A stretch of 64,000 bases of DNA from Clostridium tetanomorphum (GCF_017873215.1 NZ_JAGGKA010000013.1:62001-126000), one strand, 5' to 3'; shown: positions 37,531 through 47,737, counted from the stretch's first letter. Numbers and translations are program-made. The notes: generated by a model from the sequence alone, not told the origin.

Positions 37531-38580
37531 TCATTTACATTGCTCTACAATTAAACTAAAACTTTCCCCATTCACTCTTACTCTATAGTTTTTCCTTTTA
37601 ACTATCTCTAAATTTTTCACTTCCTCTATAGAATTTTTTATATCAATTATTTTTTCTTCATACTCTCTTAATATGGAATGTGCCTCTTTTATGGATAATT
37701 TTATAAATTTAATCTTATCTCCAGGCTTTGCTTGAGCCAGTAATGATATATCTGAAGATATTACTGTAGCAATTTTAGCATATCCTCCTGTAGTTTGTCT
37801 ATCTGCCATCATTACAATTGGCATACCATGTCCAGGTACTTGAATAGATCCTAAAGCTATTCCATCAGATATTATATCCGCTCCTTCTTTATGTTCTATT
37901 TTTTCTCCAGTCAACCTATATCCCATTCTATCACACTGATTTGTTACCTCATAAGTAGAAGAAGTAAGTGTATTCAACCCTTCTTTTGTAAAAGATTCCT
38001 CTTGTGGACCTAATACTATGTTTATATTATAATTACCTGTATAATTAGGAATATAAGAATCTTTTATTTTTCTGTTTAAAACTTCTTTATAATATGTTTT
38101 TTTATTTATTAAATCAATTTCATCTCCTACTTTTAATGCTCTTCCATGAACTCCCCCTATTTTTGCCTTTATATAGGTAGACTTGCTCCTCATAATATCT
38201 GGTACATCTATTCCTCCTAAAAAACATATATAACATCTCAATCCATTTTTACATTTTCCAAAAGATAATCTATCTCCTTTATTTATTTTAATAGTTCTCC
38301 ACATTTGCACTTCTATATTATTAATTTTAGGTTGAATATCCGCTCCAGTAATAGAAACTACTGTATCTATATTAAATTTTAGTTCTGGTCCTAACATAGT
38401 AACTTCTAAAGCAGCTTCATACTCATCATTTTTTAGCAAAATATTTCCTAATCTCAAAGAAAATTCGTCCATAGCTCCTGCTACTGGCATCCCAAACTCT
38501 TGATATCCTATTCTTCCTTTGTCTTGTACTGTAGTTAAAAATCCAGCATTTATTACTTTTATATCCCCCACTTCTTTCAC
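37531..38580 (-). CDS. pxpC: 5-oxoprolinase subunit C
   Basis: This 349-residue protein of the biotin-dependent carboxyltransferase/KipA family has FLTTVQDKGRIGYQEFGMP at the N-terminus, MGYRLTG and DIISDGIALGSIQVPGHGMP in the middle. With PxpA and PxpB it opens 5-oxoproline to glutamate using ATP. The annotated start is GTG 38580; a second GTG three codons later (38571) has a better spacing from AGAGGTGA. It is the last gene of the operon. Confidence 0.93.
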   Translation of the reverse strand: MKEVGDIKVINAGFLTTVQDKGRIGYQEFGMPVAGAMDEFSLRLGNILLKNDEYEAALEVTMLGPELKFNIDTVVSITGADIQPKINNIEVQMWRTIKINKGDRLSFGKCKNGLRCYICFLGGIDVPDIMRSKSTYIKAKIGGVHGRALKVGDEIDLINKKTYYKEVLNRKIKDSYIPNYTGNYNINIVLGPQEESFTKEGLNTLTSSTYEVTNQCDRMGYRLTGEKIEHKEGADIISDGIALGSIQVPGHGMPIVMMADRQTTGGYAKIATVISSDISLLAQAKPGDKIKFIKLSIKEAHSILREYEEKIIDIKNSIEEVKNLEIVKRKNYRVRVNGESFSLIVEQCK

Positions 38581-38582
38581 CT

Positions 38583-39311
38583 CTACTCTTTATTCCTAAA
38601 TTTTACTTCATATTTATTTTCATCTACTAATTTTAATATTTGTTTATATTCTCTTTCATTTATAGGAATAAACCTTAAGTAATCACCTGCATTGAAAATT
38701 ATAGGCGGATTACGCTTTGGATTATAAAATTTTAAAGGAGTTCTTCCTATAAGCTGCCACCCTCCAGGACTTTCTATAGGATATATTCCTGTTTGCTTTC
38801 CTGCTATACCTGTAGATCCAGCTGGTATTTTAGTTCTTGGAGTTTTTAAACGTGGTGTTTCTATTTCTTTTGGCAATCCTCCAAGGTAAGTAAAACCTGG
38901 GGTAAATCCCAACATATATATTAAATAGTCCACTGAAGTGTGAAACTTTATAACTTGTTCTATAGACATATTATTATGTCTAGCTACAAACTCTATGTCT
39001 GGTCCATATTCCCCACCATAAACTGTAGGTATCTCAATAATTTTAGCTAAAGGTAGTTTTATACTATCTATATTTTCATATATTTCTTTTAATTTTTCTA
39101 TTAGTTCATTGATGCCAATTTCCAAAGGATTATACTGAATAGAAACTGATCTATAGGTAGGAATTATTTCAGTGATGCCCTTTATTTTCTCTTTATTAAT
39201 TGCAAAAGACATATTTCTTACTAACTTATTTATCTCCTCTTTTATTTCATCACCGAATTCTACAGTAATAGCCTTATCACCTGCTATTAGATATTTAGGC
39301 TCCTTATACAA
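38583..39311 (-). CDS. pxpB: 5-oxoprolinase subunit B
   Basis: This 242-residue KipI/allophanate hydrolase subunit 1 family protein shows YLIAGDKAITVEFGDEI, MLGFTPGFTYLGGLP and SPGGWQLIGRTPLK. It starts at TTG 39311 with GGTGGTGAT 7 nt upstream. It ends 2 bp before the pxpC start, so the two are translated together. Its partner protein PxpC has the usual companion domain. Confidence 0.93.
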   Translation of the reverse strand: MYKEPKYLIAGDKAITVEFGDEIKEEINKLVRNMSFAINKEKIKGITEIIPTYRSVSIQYNPLEIGINELIEKLKEIYENIDSIKLPLAKIIEIPTVYGGEYGPDIEFVARHNNMSIEQVIKFHTSVDYLIYMLGFTPGFTYLGGLPKEIETPRLKTPRTKIPAGSTGIAGKQTGIYPIESPGGWQLIGRTPLKFYNPKRNPPIIFNAGDYLRFIPINEREYKQILKLVDENKYEVKFRNKE

Positions 39312-39327
39312 CTTAAAATCACCACCT

Positions 39328-40512
39328 TTATATAAATAAATTTTTAATTCCCATTAAGGATTTTCCTCCTGCATAAGCTGAAATTATAACAACTACTATA
39401 CCTAAAATAAGTAACCATAATGGATGCTTATAATCTCCTACTATGCTTTTATTTACAGATGCTATTAGCATAATAGCTAAAGTAATTGGAAGAATTAATC
39501 CATTTAAAGAACCAGCTAATATAAGCAATTTAACCGGTTGTCCAACAGTTATAAATATAATTGTAGATACTAATATGAAACCTATTATCCATTTATTGTA
39601 ATTTTTATCAATACATGTTGATAAAGTTTTTAGAAAAGATACAGAAGTATATGCTGCTCCTACTACAGAAGTTATAGCTGCTGCTGCTATAACTACTCCA
39701 AAAAATTTGTATCCTATATTTCCTGCAGCAATATTAAAAGCTGATGCTGGTGGATTAGCTGGATCTAGCTTATTGCCAGCATAAACCACACCAAGTACGG
39801 CTAAAAAAAGTAATATTCTCATAATAGATGATACCAATATTCCCAAAGAAGATGATTTAGTTATTTTATCTATATTTTCCTGTCCTGTTATTCCTGCATC
39901 TATAAGTCTGTGACCTCCAGAAAAAGTTATATATCCTCCTACAGTTCCTCCTATCAATGTAATAATTGGGAAAAAATCAATATTTTCTGGCATAACACTT
40001 CTAGCTAATGCTAACGATACTGGTGGTTTTGTTACTATAGCTACATAAGCTACTAAAAGTATCATTATTCCTCCAAGTGCTACTGTTAATTTGTCCATAG
40101 CTTTTCCCATTTCTTTTGATAAAAATATTCCTATACATAAAATAGCTGATATTAATGCTCCAATTTTTAAATTTAACCCGAATACCACATTTAACCCCAT
40201 GGCAGCTCCTCCAACATTTCCTATATTAAAAGCAAGTCCACCAAGAGCCACAATGAAAGCTACAAAATATCCCAATCCAGGCAATAATTTATTAGATATA
40301 TCTTGTGCCCTCATTCCAGATACCCCTATAACTCTCCAAGCATTTACTTGAGCTCCTATTGTTAAAACAATAGATATTAATATTACAAAAGCAAAATCAC
40401 CCTTATACTTTTCTGTAAATGTTGCTGTTTGTGTTAAAAACCCTGGTCCTATAGAAGATGTTGCCATAAGAAATGCTGCTCCTAAAAGAGCGGATAAATT
40501 TTTTTTCCCCAT
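39328..40512 (-). CDS. NRAMP-family transporter in the 5-oxoprolinase operon
   Basis: This 394-residue polytopic protein (about 11 membrane segments) is of the NRAMP superfamily, with the segment TSSIGPGFLTQTATFTEKYK near the start. The DPGN and MPH metal-binding motifs of true Mn/Fe NRAMPs are not seen (the first helix reads SIGPGF). It sits between pxpA and pxpB, as YcsG does in Bacillus, so it may carry an organic substrate or another ion linked to 5-oxoproline use. The start is ATG 40510-40512, with GGGGGGAA upstream. Confidence 0.85.
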   Translation of the reverse strand: MGKKNLSALLGAAFLMATSSIGPGFLTQTATFTEKYKGDFAFVILISIVLTIGAQVNAWRVIGVSGMRAQDISNKLLPGLGYFVAFIVALGGLAFNIGNVGGAAMGLNVVFGLNLKIGALISAILCIGIFLSKEMGKAMDKLTVALGGIMILLVAYVAIVTKPPVSLALARSVMPENIDFFPIITLIGGTVGGYITFSGGHRLIDAGITGQENIDKITKSSSLGILVSSIMRILLFLAVLGVVYAGNKLDPANPPASAFNIAAGNIGYKFFGVVIAAAAITSVVGAAYTSVSFLKTLSTCIDKNYNKWIIGFILVSTIIFITVGQPVKLLILAGSLNGLILPITLAIMLIASVNKSIVGDYKHPLWLLILGIVVVIISAYAGGKSLMGIKNLFI

Positions 40513-40536
40513 ACTTCCCCCCACATTAATTATTAA

Positions 40537-41307
40537 TTATATAAACTCTTTAAGTGCTTTTATTTCAATTCCATCTTCTTCTAACTTTTCTCTTATAAGC
40601 TTAACAAAAGCTACTGCTTCAGGATTGTCTCCATGAACACATATAGAATCCGCATTTATTTCAATTTCTTCTCCTGTAATAGCCTTTACTTTTCCATGTT
40701 TAACCATAGATTTCACTCTTTCTATAGCTAAATCTTTATCATGTATTACGGAACCCGGAACTTTTCTAGAAACTAAAGTACCATCAACATTGTAAACTCT
40801 ATCTGCAAAAACTTCTTCTGCAACTTTAAGTCCAACTTCCTTTGCCGCTCTTACCATTTCACTTCCTGCAAGAGCAAGTAAAATAATATTTTTATCAACT
40901 TCATATATGCCCTTTGCTACTTCTAATGATAATTTATAGTTAACTGCTGCCATATTATAAAAAGCTCCATGAAGTTTTACATGTTGAATTTTTATCCCTT
41001 TACTTATAGCAAAAGCCTTAATAGCTCCTAGCTGATATATTACATAATTCCTCCCTTCATTAGGGCTTATATCCATTTTTCTTCTTCCAAAACCCAATAA
41101 ATCAGGAAATCCTGGATGAGCACCTATTGATAATCCATTTTTAACTGCCACATCTATTGTTTTTTCCATAACCATTGGATCTCCACCATGCCATCCACAT
41201 CCTATATTAGCTGAAGAAACATATTTGAGTACTTCTTCATCCATTCCTATTGTATAATTTCCAAAACTTTCTCCAACATCACTATTTAAATCAACTATAT
41301 TTCTCAT
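40537..41307 (-). CDS. pxpA: 5-oxoprolinase subunit A (LamB/YcsF family)
   Basis: This 256-residue protein has the family motifs [32 protein letters not shown] and [12 protein letters not shown]. PxpA is the subunit that joins with PxpBC to make 5-oxoprolinase. It is the first gene of the operon (pxpA, NRAMP, pxpB, pxpC) with a GAGG-type site before the ATG. Confidence 0.95.
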   Translation of the reverse strand: MRNIVDLNSDVGESFGNYTIGMDEEVLKYVSSANIGCGWHGGDPMVMEKTIDVAVKNGLSIGAHPGFPDLLGFGRRKMDISPNEGRNYVIYQLGAIKAFAISKGIKIQHVKLHGAFYNMAAVNYKLSLEVAKGIYEVDKNIILLALAGSEMVRAAKEVGLKVAEEVFADRVYNVDGTLVSRKVPGSVIHDKDLAIERVKSMVKHGKVKAITGEEIEINADSICVHGDNPEAVAFVKLIREKLEEDGIEIKALKEFI

Positions 41308-41398
41308 AAAACCGCCTCCTCAAATTTATTTTTTTAATTACTTATCTCTCTATATATTTATTACTCTTTTATCTCTTTTATAATTACTAATAAAAATA

Positions 41399-41436
41399 AA
41401 ACAGGTAGTATACAATTTTTTGTATACTACCTGTTT
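41399..41436 (-). terminator. phosphohexomutase terminator
   Basis: Inverted repeat AAACAGGTAGTATAC / GTATACTACCTGTTT with an 8-nt loop, 24 bp past the stop codon. The minus strand continues with TTTATTTTTATTAG. Confidence 0.85.
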
Positions 41437-41460
41437 ATATATTTTAAATCCTTATTATGT

Positions 41461-43185
41461 CTATTCTACGGAATTTAGTTTTGTCATGATAACTTCTTCC
41501 ATTACTTTTAATTTATTTTCTGATTCTTTTAAAGTATTTCCTTTAGAATATATATAAATCTTTATTTTAGGCTCAGTACCAGAAGGTCTTACTGCATACC
41601 AAGATTCATCATCTAACATAAATTTAAGTACATTAGATTTTGGCATTTCACTATCACTAACTTCACCTGATTTCATATCAAATTCTTTTCCTTCTTCTAA
41701 GTCTATATATTTTACTAATTTAACTTCTCCTATTTGTTTTGGAAATTCTTTTCTATATACTTCCATCATTCTTCCTATTCTATGTTGCCCTTCTATACCT
41801 TCTAAAACTAATGATATAAGCTTTTCTCTGTAATATCCTAACTCTTCGTAAGTTTCATTTAAAATATCCAATAGAGATTTTCCTAAAGTTTTATAATAAG
41901 CTGCTGCTTCACACAAAAGCATTGAAGATATAACTCCATCTTTATCTCTTACAAAATCACCAGCCACATATCCTATACTTTCTTCATATCCAAATATAAA
42001 TTTATATTCTTCAGTCCTCTCCAGCTCATTTTCTTTTCCACATATATTCTTAAATCCAGTTAAAGTTTCAAAGGTTTTAACTCCATATTTTTCTGCTATA
42101 GCTTTCCCCATATCTCCTGTAACTAAAGATTTTATTATGGCTCCATTGTCAGGTAATGTGCCCTTTTCTTTTCTGCTTTCTAATATATATCTAATTAATA
42201 TAGCACCTGTTTGATTTCCATTAAATGCTACATATTCTCCATTTTTATCTTTAACCATTATAGCCAATCTATCACAATCTGGATCTGTGGCTATTAAAAG
42301 CTCTGCCCCTACCTCTTTTCCTAAATTCTCAGCATATTTAAAGGCCTTTATATCTTCTGGATTAGGATATCCTACTGTAGTAAAATCTGGATCTGGATTT
42401 TCCTGTTCTGGTACTACAATGATATTCTTAAATCCTCTTTCTTTTAAAACTCTTCTTACAGGTATATTTCCAGTACCATTTAGAGGAGTATACACTATTT
42501 TAATATCTTTATCTATATCATCTCTAATACTTAATTCCTTTACTTTCTCTATATATTCATCATCTATTTCTTTACCTATTATTTTAAGAAGACCTTTTTC
42601 TTTTGCTTCTTCTTCAGAAATATTCTTGATTTCAGTAAAACTTTTTATATTTTCTATTTTTTCTAATATAGGATTTGCAATACTTGAAAGTATTTGCGCA
42701 CCATCTTCCCAATAAACTTTATATCCATTGTATTCTTTTGGATTATGACTAGCAGTTACTACTATACCTGAAATAGTTTTAAGCCTTCTTACTGTATATG
42801 AAAGAATAGGTGTTGGTCTCAAAGTTTCAAAAAGATAAGCTTTTACTCCATTTGCTGCTAAAACCAGTGCCGCTGTTTTAGCAAATTCATATGAATAATG
42901 TCTACAATCATAAGCTATAGCTACTCCTCTTTCCATAGCTTCATCACCTTTATCTACTATAAAGTCTGCAAGTCCTTGAGTAACTTTAGCTATTATGTAT
43001 TTATTCATTCTGTTAGTTCCTGCAGCAATTTTCCCTCTAAGCCCTGCTGTACCAAATTCTAAATTTCTATAAAATCTATCTTCTATTTCCTTAGGATCAT
43101 CCTTTATACTTCTTAATTCTTTCCTTGTTTCTTCATCGAAGTATTCATTATTTAACCATTCCTCATAAATCTTCATATAATCCAT
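41461..43185 (-). CDS. phosphoglucomutase/phosphomannomutase
   Basis: This 574-residue alpha-D-phosphohexomutase has the catalytic serine loop TASHNPKEYNGYKVYW, the metal-binding DPDCDRLA, the sugar-binding GYEESIGY and the phosphate-binding RPSGTEPKIKIY. Its length and N-terminus match the PgcA/YhxB type, which converts glucose-6-phosphate to glucose-1-phosphate for wall polymers. It is a single gene with GGGGAT before the ATG and a terminator downstream. Confidence 0.95.
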   Translation of the reverse strand: MDYMKIYEEWLNNEYFDEETRKELRSIKDDPKEIEDRFYRNLEFGTAGLRGKIAAGTNRMNKYIIAKVTQGLADFIVDKGDEAMERGVAIAYDCRHYSYEFAKTAALVLAANGVKAYLFETLRPTPILSYTVRRLKTISGIVVTASHNPKEYNGYKVYWEDGAQILSSIANPILEKIENIKSFTEIKNISEEEAKEKGLLKIIGKEIDDEYIEKVKELSIRDDIDKDIKIVYTPLNGTGNIPVRRVLKERGFKNIIVVPEQENPDPDFTTVGYPNPEDIKAFKYAENLGKEVGAELLIATDPDCDRLAIMVKDKNGEYVAFNGNQTGAILIRYILESRKEKGTLPDNGAIIKSLVTGDMGKAIAEKYGVKTFETLTGFKNICGKENELERTEEYKFIFGYEESIGYVAGDFVRDKDGVISSMLLCEAAAYYKTLGKSLLDILNETYEELGYYREKLISLVLEGIEGQHRIGRMMEVYRKEFPKQIGEVKLVKYIDLEEGKEFDMKSGEVSDSEMPKSNVLKFMLDDESWYAVRPSGTEPKIKIYIYSKGNTLKESENKLKVMEEVIMTKLNSVE

Positions 43186-43269
43186 AAAATTATCCCCTTT
43201 CAGAATTCTATATTAATCTTATTTTACCAGATTTTATAATAATATATTAGTGTTTATAGATAAAATATT

Positions 43270-43310
43270 AAAATTAAAAGTCCACTTAAAATAAGTGGAC
43301 TTTTAATTTT
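43270..43310 (-). terminator. terminator of the surface-protein array
   Basis: Perfect inverted repeat (AAAATTAAAAGTCCACTT and its complement) just past the last gene of the DUF4430/toroid cluster; its arms end in A/T tracts. Confidence 0.85.
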
Positions 43311-43314
43311 AATA

Positions 43315-44403
43315 TTATTTTACACTTATACTAATAGGCTGTGGTCTTACTATATCCTTTAATCCTTTATTATTAATTCTTTCTGCTGATAACCTATAAG
43401 TACCTGCTTTATCAAATTTTATAGTTGCCTTTCCATTATTATCTGTAATAAATTTTTTACCTCCTATTATTAATGGACTACTATCGGCATATATAGTGGC
43501 TCCTTTTGCTGGTTCCCTAAACTCTTTCCATGTATTTATATCATTTTTAATCCCATTTAAAGTTATGGTAACAGGTTGTCCTACTTTTACATTAGTAGCA
43601 TTTGCCTTTATTTCAGTAGCTAATGTATCAAATCCATAAGCTCCAAAATACCATAAGATTTCATCTCCATTTTTTATAGGCTTACCTTGACATCCCACAT
43701 TAGGTAATACATTATTTACTCTATACATCCAACCTGAAGTACTTCTATGGTCAAATTCTCTATCTCCTCCTATCATTGCTATATATAAACTCCAGCCATA
43801 ATCTTGAAGATCATAATCTTTAACATGTTTAAATCCGTATTTTTCTAACACTTTAACCACAGCATGAGCATTAGTTGGTTCTTTAAATTTATCTATCCCC
43901 CATCCTTTAGATGGCGTTGCAGAGGCCCCTGTAGCTGGTCCTGAATATTTATTTAAATCAAAAATCCCCGTAGTTATCTGAGTTCTTGGCACAAGAGTTC
44001 TATCATATCCTTCTATCCTTATATTAACTGTTACTTTATTACCTACCTCTTTGTTCCCTGAATTATCATTACTAGATACTAATTTACTAGATGTACTTTC
44101 ATTGTTTTTATCTTCTTTATTTTTCTTCTCTTGTTCTTTCTTTTTGACTTCTTCTTTTTTCTTTTCTTCCTCTTTCTTTTTAGTTTCTTTTTTATTCTTT
44201 TCATTTTCTTTTTTCTTGTTAGTATTATTAACTGTATTCTTATCTTTGTCTAAGCTATTATCATTTTTGCCACTATCATTTTCTATTACTCTTGTAGATG
44301 CAGATGAACTATTATTAGTTTTATAGTTTTTTATAAATAGTCCTCCAACAGATATTACTAATATAACAATGCACGCTATCATTATATTCTTTTTATTTTT
44401 CAT
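43315..44403 (-). CDS. membrane-anchored DUF4430 (transcobalamin-like) protein
   Basis: This 362-residue protein has an uncleaved-looking N-terminal membrane anchor (about 7-24), a ~90-residue Lys/Glu/Asn-rich stalk, a DUF4430 domain (GWSLYIAMIGGDREF, GWMYRVNNVLPNVGC, DGD/NGDEILWYFGAYGFD) and a C-terminal Ig-like strand domain. The start is ATG 44401-44403 with GGAGG 11 nt upstream; an earlier frame of 24 codons extends toward the repeat element and lacks a site. It is the last gene of the cluster and a close paralogue of the gene at 46642. A corrinoid-binding role is inferred from the domain and the riboswitch. Confidence 0.82.
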   Translation of the reverse strand: MKNKKNIMIACIVILVISVGGLFIKNYKTNNSSSASTRVIENDSGKNDNSLDKDKNTVNNTNKKKENEKNKKETKKKEEEKKKEEVKKKEQEKKNKEDKNNESTSSKLVSSNDNSGNKEVGNKVTVNIRIEGYDRTLVPRTQITTGIFDLNKYSGPATGASATPSKGWGIDKFKEPTNAHAVVKVLEKYGFKHVKDYDLQDYGWSLYIAMIGGDREFDHRSTSGWMYRVNNVLPNVGCQGKPIKNGDEILWYFGAYGFDTLATEIKANATNVKVGQPVTITLNGIKNDINTWKEFREPAKGATIYADSSPLIIGGKKFITDNNGKATIKFDKAGTYRLSAERINNKGLKDIVRPQPISISVK

Positions 44404-44444
44404 CTTTAGGCATTCCTCCATCCTTATAATATATATTAAAAAGC

Positions 44445-44543
44445 GGGGCTGTGGCATTAAGGAATTTACATACAATATACTGTTTTACAAGCTTAAAGTT
44501 AACACAATATATTGTAGGATTTTTTCTTAGTGCGACAGCCCCC
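44445..44543. repeat. ~100-bp palindromic repeat, copy B
   Basis: The ends GGGGCTGTGGCATTAAG and CTTAGTGCGACAGCCCC pair almost fully, and inside lie ACATACAATATACTGTTTTAC and GTTAACACAATATATTGTAG. Its reverse complement aligns with copy A (7900-8002). It lies 13 bp past the stop codon of the CWB2 protein gene, again directly after a minus-strand gene. Confidence 0.75.
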
Positions 44544-44556
44544 CACATACTTTAAC

Positions 44557-46611
44557 TTATTTGAATAATTTTTCTATTGTCTCCTGTACCCTCTTACTAA
44601 CTGATGCATTACCTCCAAGTATTATAACTTCATCTGTTTTATCTTTATCTATAAAGTTAATTTGTTTACTTAAACTTGAATCATTTACAAGTAATAATGA
44701 TCCATTTATTTGTGATGCTAGAGCACTTCCTGATAATGCATCTGGATAATTTTGACCTGATGCTAAAAGTACTGATTCATTATTCTTAAAATATTGATTT
44801 ACTTTTAAAGATGTATCATATCTATCCTTACCAGCTATTCTAGTTATTTTAGTTTGAGAATTAATCTTATTTAATTCTCCTTCTATATTTTTGCTTATAG
44901 CTCCCTCTCCACCAATTATAAATACTTCTGATGGTTTAACATCATTTATTGCATTTTTAACATAATCAGGCAAAGAAGTTTTTCCACTTAATAATACAGG
45001 ATACCCATTTATACTAGCTGGGGCACTAACACTTAATGCATCTGCAAAATTAAGACCATTTACTATAACAAATGGAGTTTTCTCTTTTGCATTTACTTGC
45101 TTGAATACTTCATTACAAGTCTGGAATCTATCTTTTCCAGCTAATCTCTTTACTTTATATCCTGAATTTTTAATAGTGTTTTCAATAATGTTACTTACTG
45201 AACCTTCTCCTCCAAGTACATATACATTCCCATCTTTATTTAAATTGCTTTTTATATAATTTAATACTTTTTCACTACTATTTATATCTTTTCCAACAAG
45301 AAGTATAGGTGCATCTAATTGTTTAGCTAAAACACTTCCACAAAGAGAATCTGCAAATCCAAATCCTGAAGATATTATAATATTTTTAAACTTTTCTTCT
45401 TCTTTTCTAGAACTTAATTTTTTAGCTACATTTATAGAAGTATCAAATCTATCATTACCTGCTACTCTTTGAGTTTTACCATCTCCTGTAGCTACAAAAA
45501 CATCTTTATCAATATCTAAATTATCAGTTTTAGACTGTTCTTTAACTTCTGTATTCACATTTGAATTACTCATATCCGTATTTTTAAATGTATTAGGAAG
45601 TTTTTTCCCATCAAACCAATAGATTGATCCCTTTCCACTTGCAAAACATTTATAAGCTACTAAAGCCTGATATGCCTGCTCAGTGGACATTCCATTAACA
45701 CCTTCGCTACCATCCATTAAATGATAGAACTCTCCATTTGATTGTTGAAATCTTAATAAATTTTCTACTAAATTTCTATCTTTTGTAAATTGAGCACTAG
45801 TAGGATCTATTCCATTAGCACAAAGTCCTATAATAGTTTGAGCACAACTTTCACTATTATTTTCTGTAAACCAAGAATTAAATCCCCCATCTTTTCTTTG
45901 AACCTTTGAAAGCCACTGAACAGCTTCTCTTACTGCATCTACAACTTTTTTACCACTTTTACTAACATAATTATGATATGGTGCTAACGCTATTAAAGTC
46001 ATGGATGTAATATCTACATCACTATGGTTTCCATTCATATTTAAATCCCATCCACCATCACTGTTTCTATTTTCTAATACATAATCTAGCATATATTCTC
46101 TTGTAAATTTAGCTCCTGCTGGTATCTGATAGTTTTTGGTGTCTAAAGCTATAAGTCCATATATAACTCCATTTAATCCCTGAAAATCAATTTTTCTATT
46201 TGGATTTTTAGGATCATAAAAATTATATATTTTATCTAAAAGATTATATCCTGCTATATTTCTTGGATCTCCTCCAGCCGCTACTACTCCTAAAGTAATT
46301 CTTTCATAATCAGTTACTTTATAAAAATATGCTTTAGCATCTTTTAATACTTTTTCAGTATTTTTTAAATAATCGCTGTTATAATTTGTTGGTAATTTAA
46401 GCCCAGACTTATTAAATGCTACTGTTTTCCAATCACTGCTCCAAGTTCCATTTTTAATTATAAAATTATGAACTTTACTCATAGATGTATTTACTTTATT
46501 TAATAAATCTGTATTTGATGCACTTACTTTCATAGGCATTATGTTTATAGATGTAAATATGAACAAAAACGTCATAATACAGGACAAAATAGATTTTATC
46601 TTCTTTTTCAT
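44557..46611 (-). CDS. wall-anchored alpha/alpha-toroid protein with three CWB2 repeats
   Basis: This 684-residue exported protein has a signal peptide (1 to about 31), an alpha/alpha-toroid domain (about 34-330; prenyltransferase/squalene-cyclase repeats such as SDGGWDLNMNG and DGGFNSWFTENNSESCAQ) and three cell-wall-binding type 2 repeats (about 380-684; RVAGNDRFDTS, RLAGKDRFQTC, RIAGKDRYDTS). CWB2 triplets bind the anionic wall polymer in clostridia. The toroid is highly similar to residues ~2024-2327 of the giant protein at 49960. The class II cyclase motif DXDD is replaced by DVDI, so a binding role is more likely than catalysis. Confidence 0.9.
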   Translation of the reverse strand: MKKKIKSILSCIMTFLFIFTSINIMPMKVSASNTDLLNKVNTSMSKVHNFIIKNGTWSSDWKTVAFNKSGLKLPTNYNSDYLKNTEKVLKDAKAYFYKVTDYERITLGVVAAGGDPRNIAGYNLLDKIYNFYDPKNPNRKIDFQGLNGVIYGLIALDTKNYQIPAGAKFTREYMLDYVLENRNSDGGWDLNMNGNHSDVDITSMTLIALAPYHNYVSKSGKKVVDAVREAVQWLSKVQRKDGGFNSWFTENNSESCAQTIIGLCANGIDPTSAQFTKDRNLVENLLRFQQSNGEFYHLMDGSEGVNGMSTEQAYQALVAYKCFASGKGSIYWFDGKKLPNTFKNTDMSNSNVNTEVKEQSKTDNLDIDKDVFVATGDGKTQRVAGNDRFDTSINVAKKLSSRKEEEKFKNIIISSGFGFADSLCGSVLAKQLDAPILLVGKDINSSEKVLNYIKSNLNKDGNVYVLGGEGSVSNIIENTIKNSGYKVKRLAGKDRFQTCNEVFKQVNAKEKTPFVIVNGLNFADALSVSAPASINGYPVLLSGKTSLPDYVKNAINDVKPSEVFIIGGEGAISKNIEGELNKINSQTKITRIAGKDRYDTSLKVNQYFKNNESVLLASGQNYPDALSGSALASQINGSLLLVNDSSLSKQINFIDKDKTDEVIILGGNASVSKRVQETIEKLFK

Positions 46612-46641
46612 AATATCACCCTTTTATTTCTTATATTTTAG

Positions 46642-47703
46642 CTACTTTACAGTTATAGTAACAGGTTGTGGTCTTACTAAATCTTTTAAATTTTTATTAT
46701 TAATTCTTTCTGCTGATAATTTATAAGTTCCTGGTTTATTGAATTTCACAGTAACTTTTCCGCCGTCATTTGTAATAACTTTCTTACCATCTATAACTAA
46801 TGGACTTCCGTTGGCATATATAGTAGCTCCTTTTGCAGGTTCTCTAAATTCTTTCCACGTATTTATATCATTTTTGATTCCATTTAAAGTTATGGTTACA
46901 GGTTGTCCTATTTTTACATTGGTAGCATTTGCTTTCATTTCTGTAACTAATGTATCAAAACCATAAGCTCCAAAATACCATAAAATTTCATCTTCATTTT
47001 TTATGGGTCTTCCTTGACACCCTATATTAGGAAGCACATTATTTACTCTATACATCCATCCTGAAGTACTTCTATAATCAAATTCTCTATTTCCTCCTAT
47101 CATGGCTATATAAAGCCCCCAACCATAATCTTGAAAATCATACCCAGTTCCTTTTTTAAACCCATGACTTTCTAATGCCTTAATTACTGCATGAGCATTA
47201 GTAGCCTCTTTAAATTTATCAACTCCCCATCCTTTAGATGATGTTGCAGAAGAACCACTAGCAGGTCCTAAATAAGGATTTAAATCAAAATTTCCTGTAG
47301 TTATCTGAGTTCTTGGTACAAAAGTTCTATCATATCCTTCTATTCTTATATTAACTGCTACTTTATTGCCTATTTCTTTATTTCCTGAATTAGCATTACT
47401 AACTGATGGTTTATTAGATGTATTTGAAGTAGCTCTACTCTGTTTTTTAGATTCTTCATTATTCTTCTCTTGTTCCTTTTTTTTAACTTCTTCTGTTTTC
47501 TTTTCTTCTTTTTTTGTAATTTTCTCTTTTTTATTTTTCTCAGCATTAGTTATATCTTTATCTAAGTCACTATTACTTTTTACTACTCTTGTATTACTAG
47601 ATATACTTTTGTTATTTGTTTTATAATTTTTAACAAATAATCCCCCAACAAATATGGCTAATATAGCAATACATGCTATTATTACATTCTTTTTATTTTT
47701 CAT
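46642..47703 (-). CDS. membrane-anchored DUF4430 (transcobalamin-like) protein, paralogue
   Basis: This 353-residue protein shares its plan with the one at 43315: N-terminal anchor (about 7-25, starting MKNKKNVIIACIAIL), a charged KKE-rich stalk (about 45-95), DUF4430 (about 119-262; GWGLYIAMIGGNREF and GWMYRVNNVLPNIGC) and an Ig-like C-terminus. The two are clear duplicates with diverged stalks. GGAGG lies before the ATG. It is separated from the next gene by only 30 bp. Confidence 0.84.
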   Translation of the reverse strand: MKNKKNVIIACIAILAIFVGGLFVKNYKTNNKSISSNTRVVKSNSDLDKDITNAEKNKKEKITKKEEKKTEEVKKKEQEKNNEESKKQSRATSNTSNKPSVSNANSGNKEIGNKVAVNIRIEGYDRTFVPRTQITTGNFDLNPYLGPASGSSATSSKGWGVDKFKEATNAHAVIKALESHGFKKGTGYDFQDYGWGLYIAMIGGNREFDYRSTSGWMYRVNNVLPNIGCQGRPIKNEDEILWYFGAYGFDTLVTEMKANATNVKIGQPVTITLNGIKNDINTWKEFREPAKGATIYANGSPLVIDGKKVITNDGGKVTVKFNKPGTYKLSAERINNKNLKDLVRPQPVTITVK

Positions 47704-47737
47704 TTATAGCCATTCCTCCATAAAATGTTAAATATTT

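Noticed and set aside
44201..44326. CRISPR-like or simple-sequence array in the stalk region of the 43315 gene
   Set aside because: The repetition is codon-level KKE-rich low complexity, without regular repeat-spacer structure.
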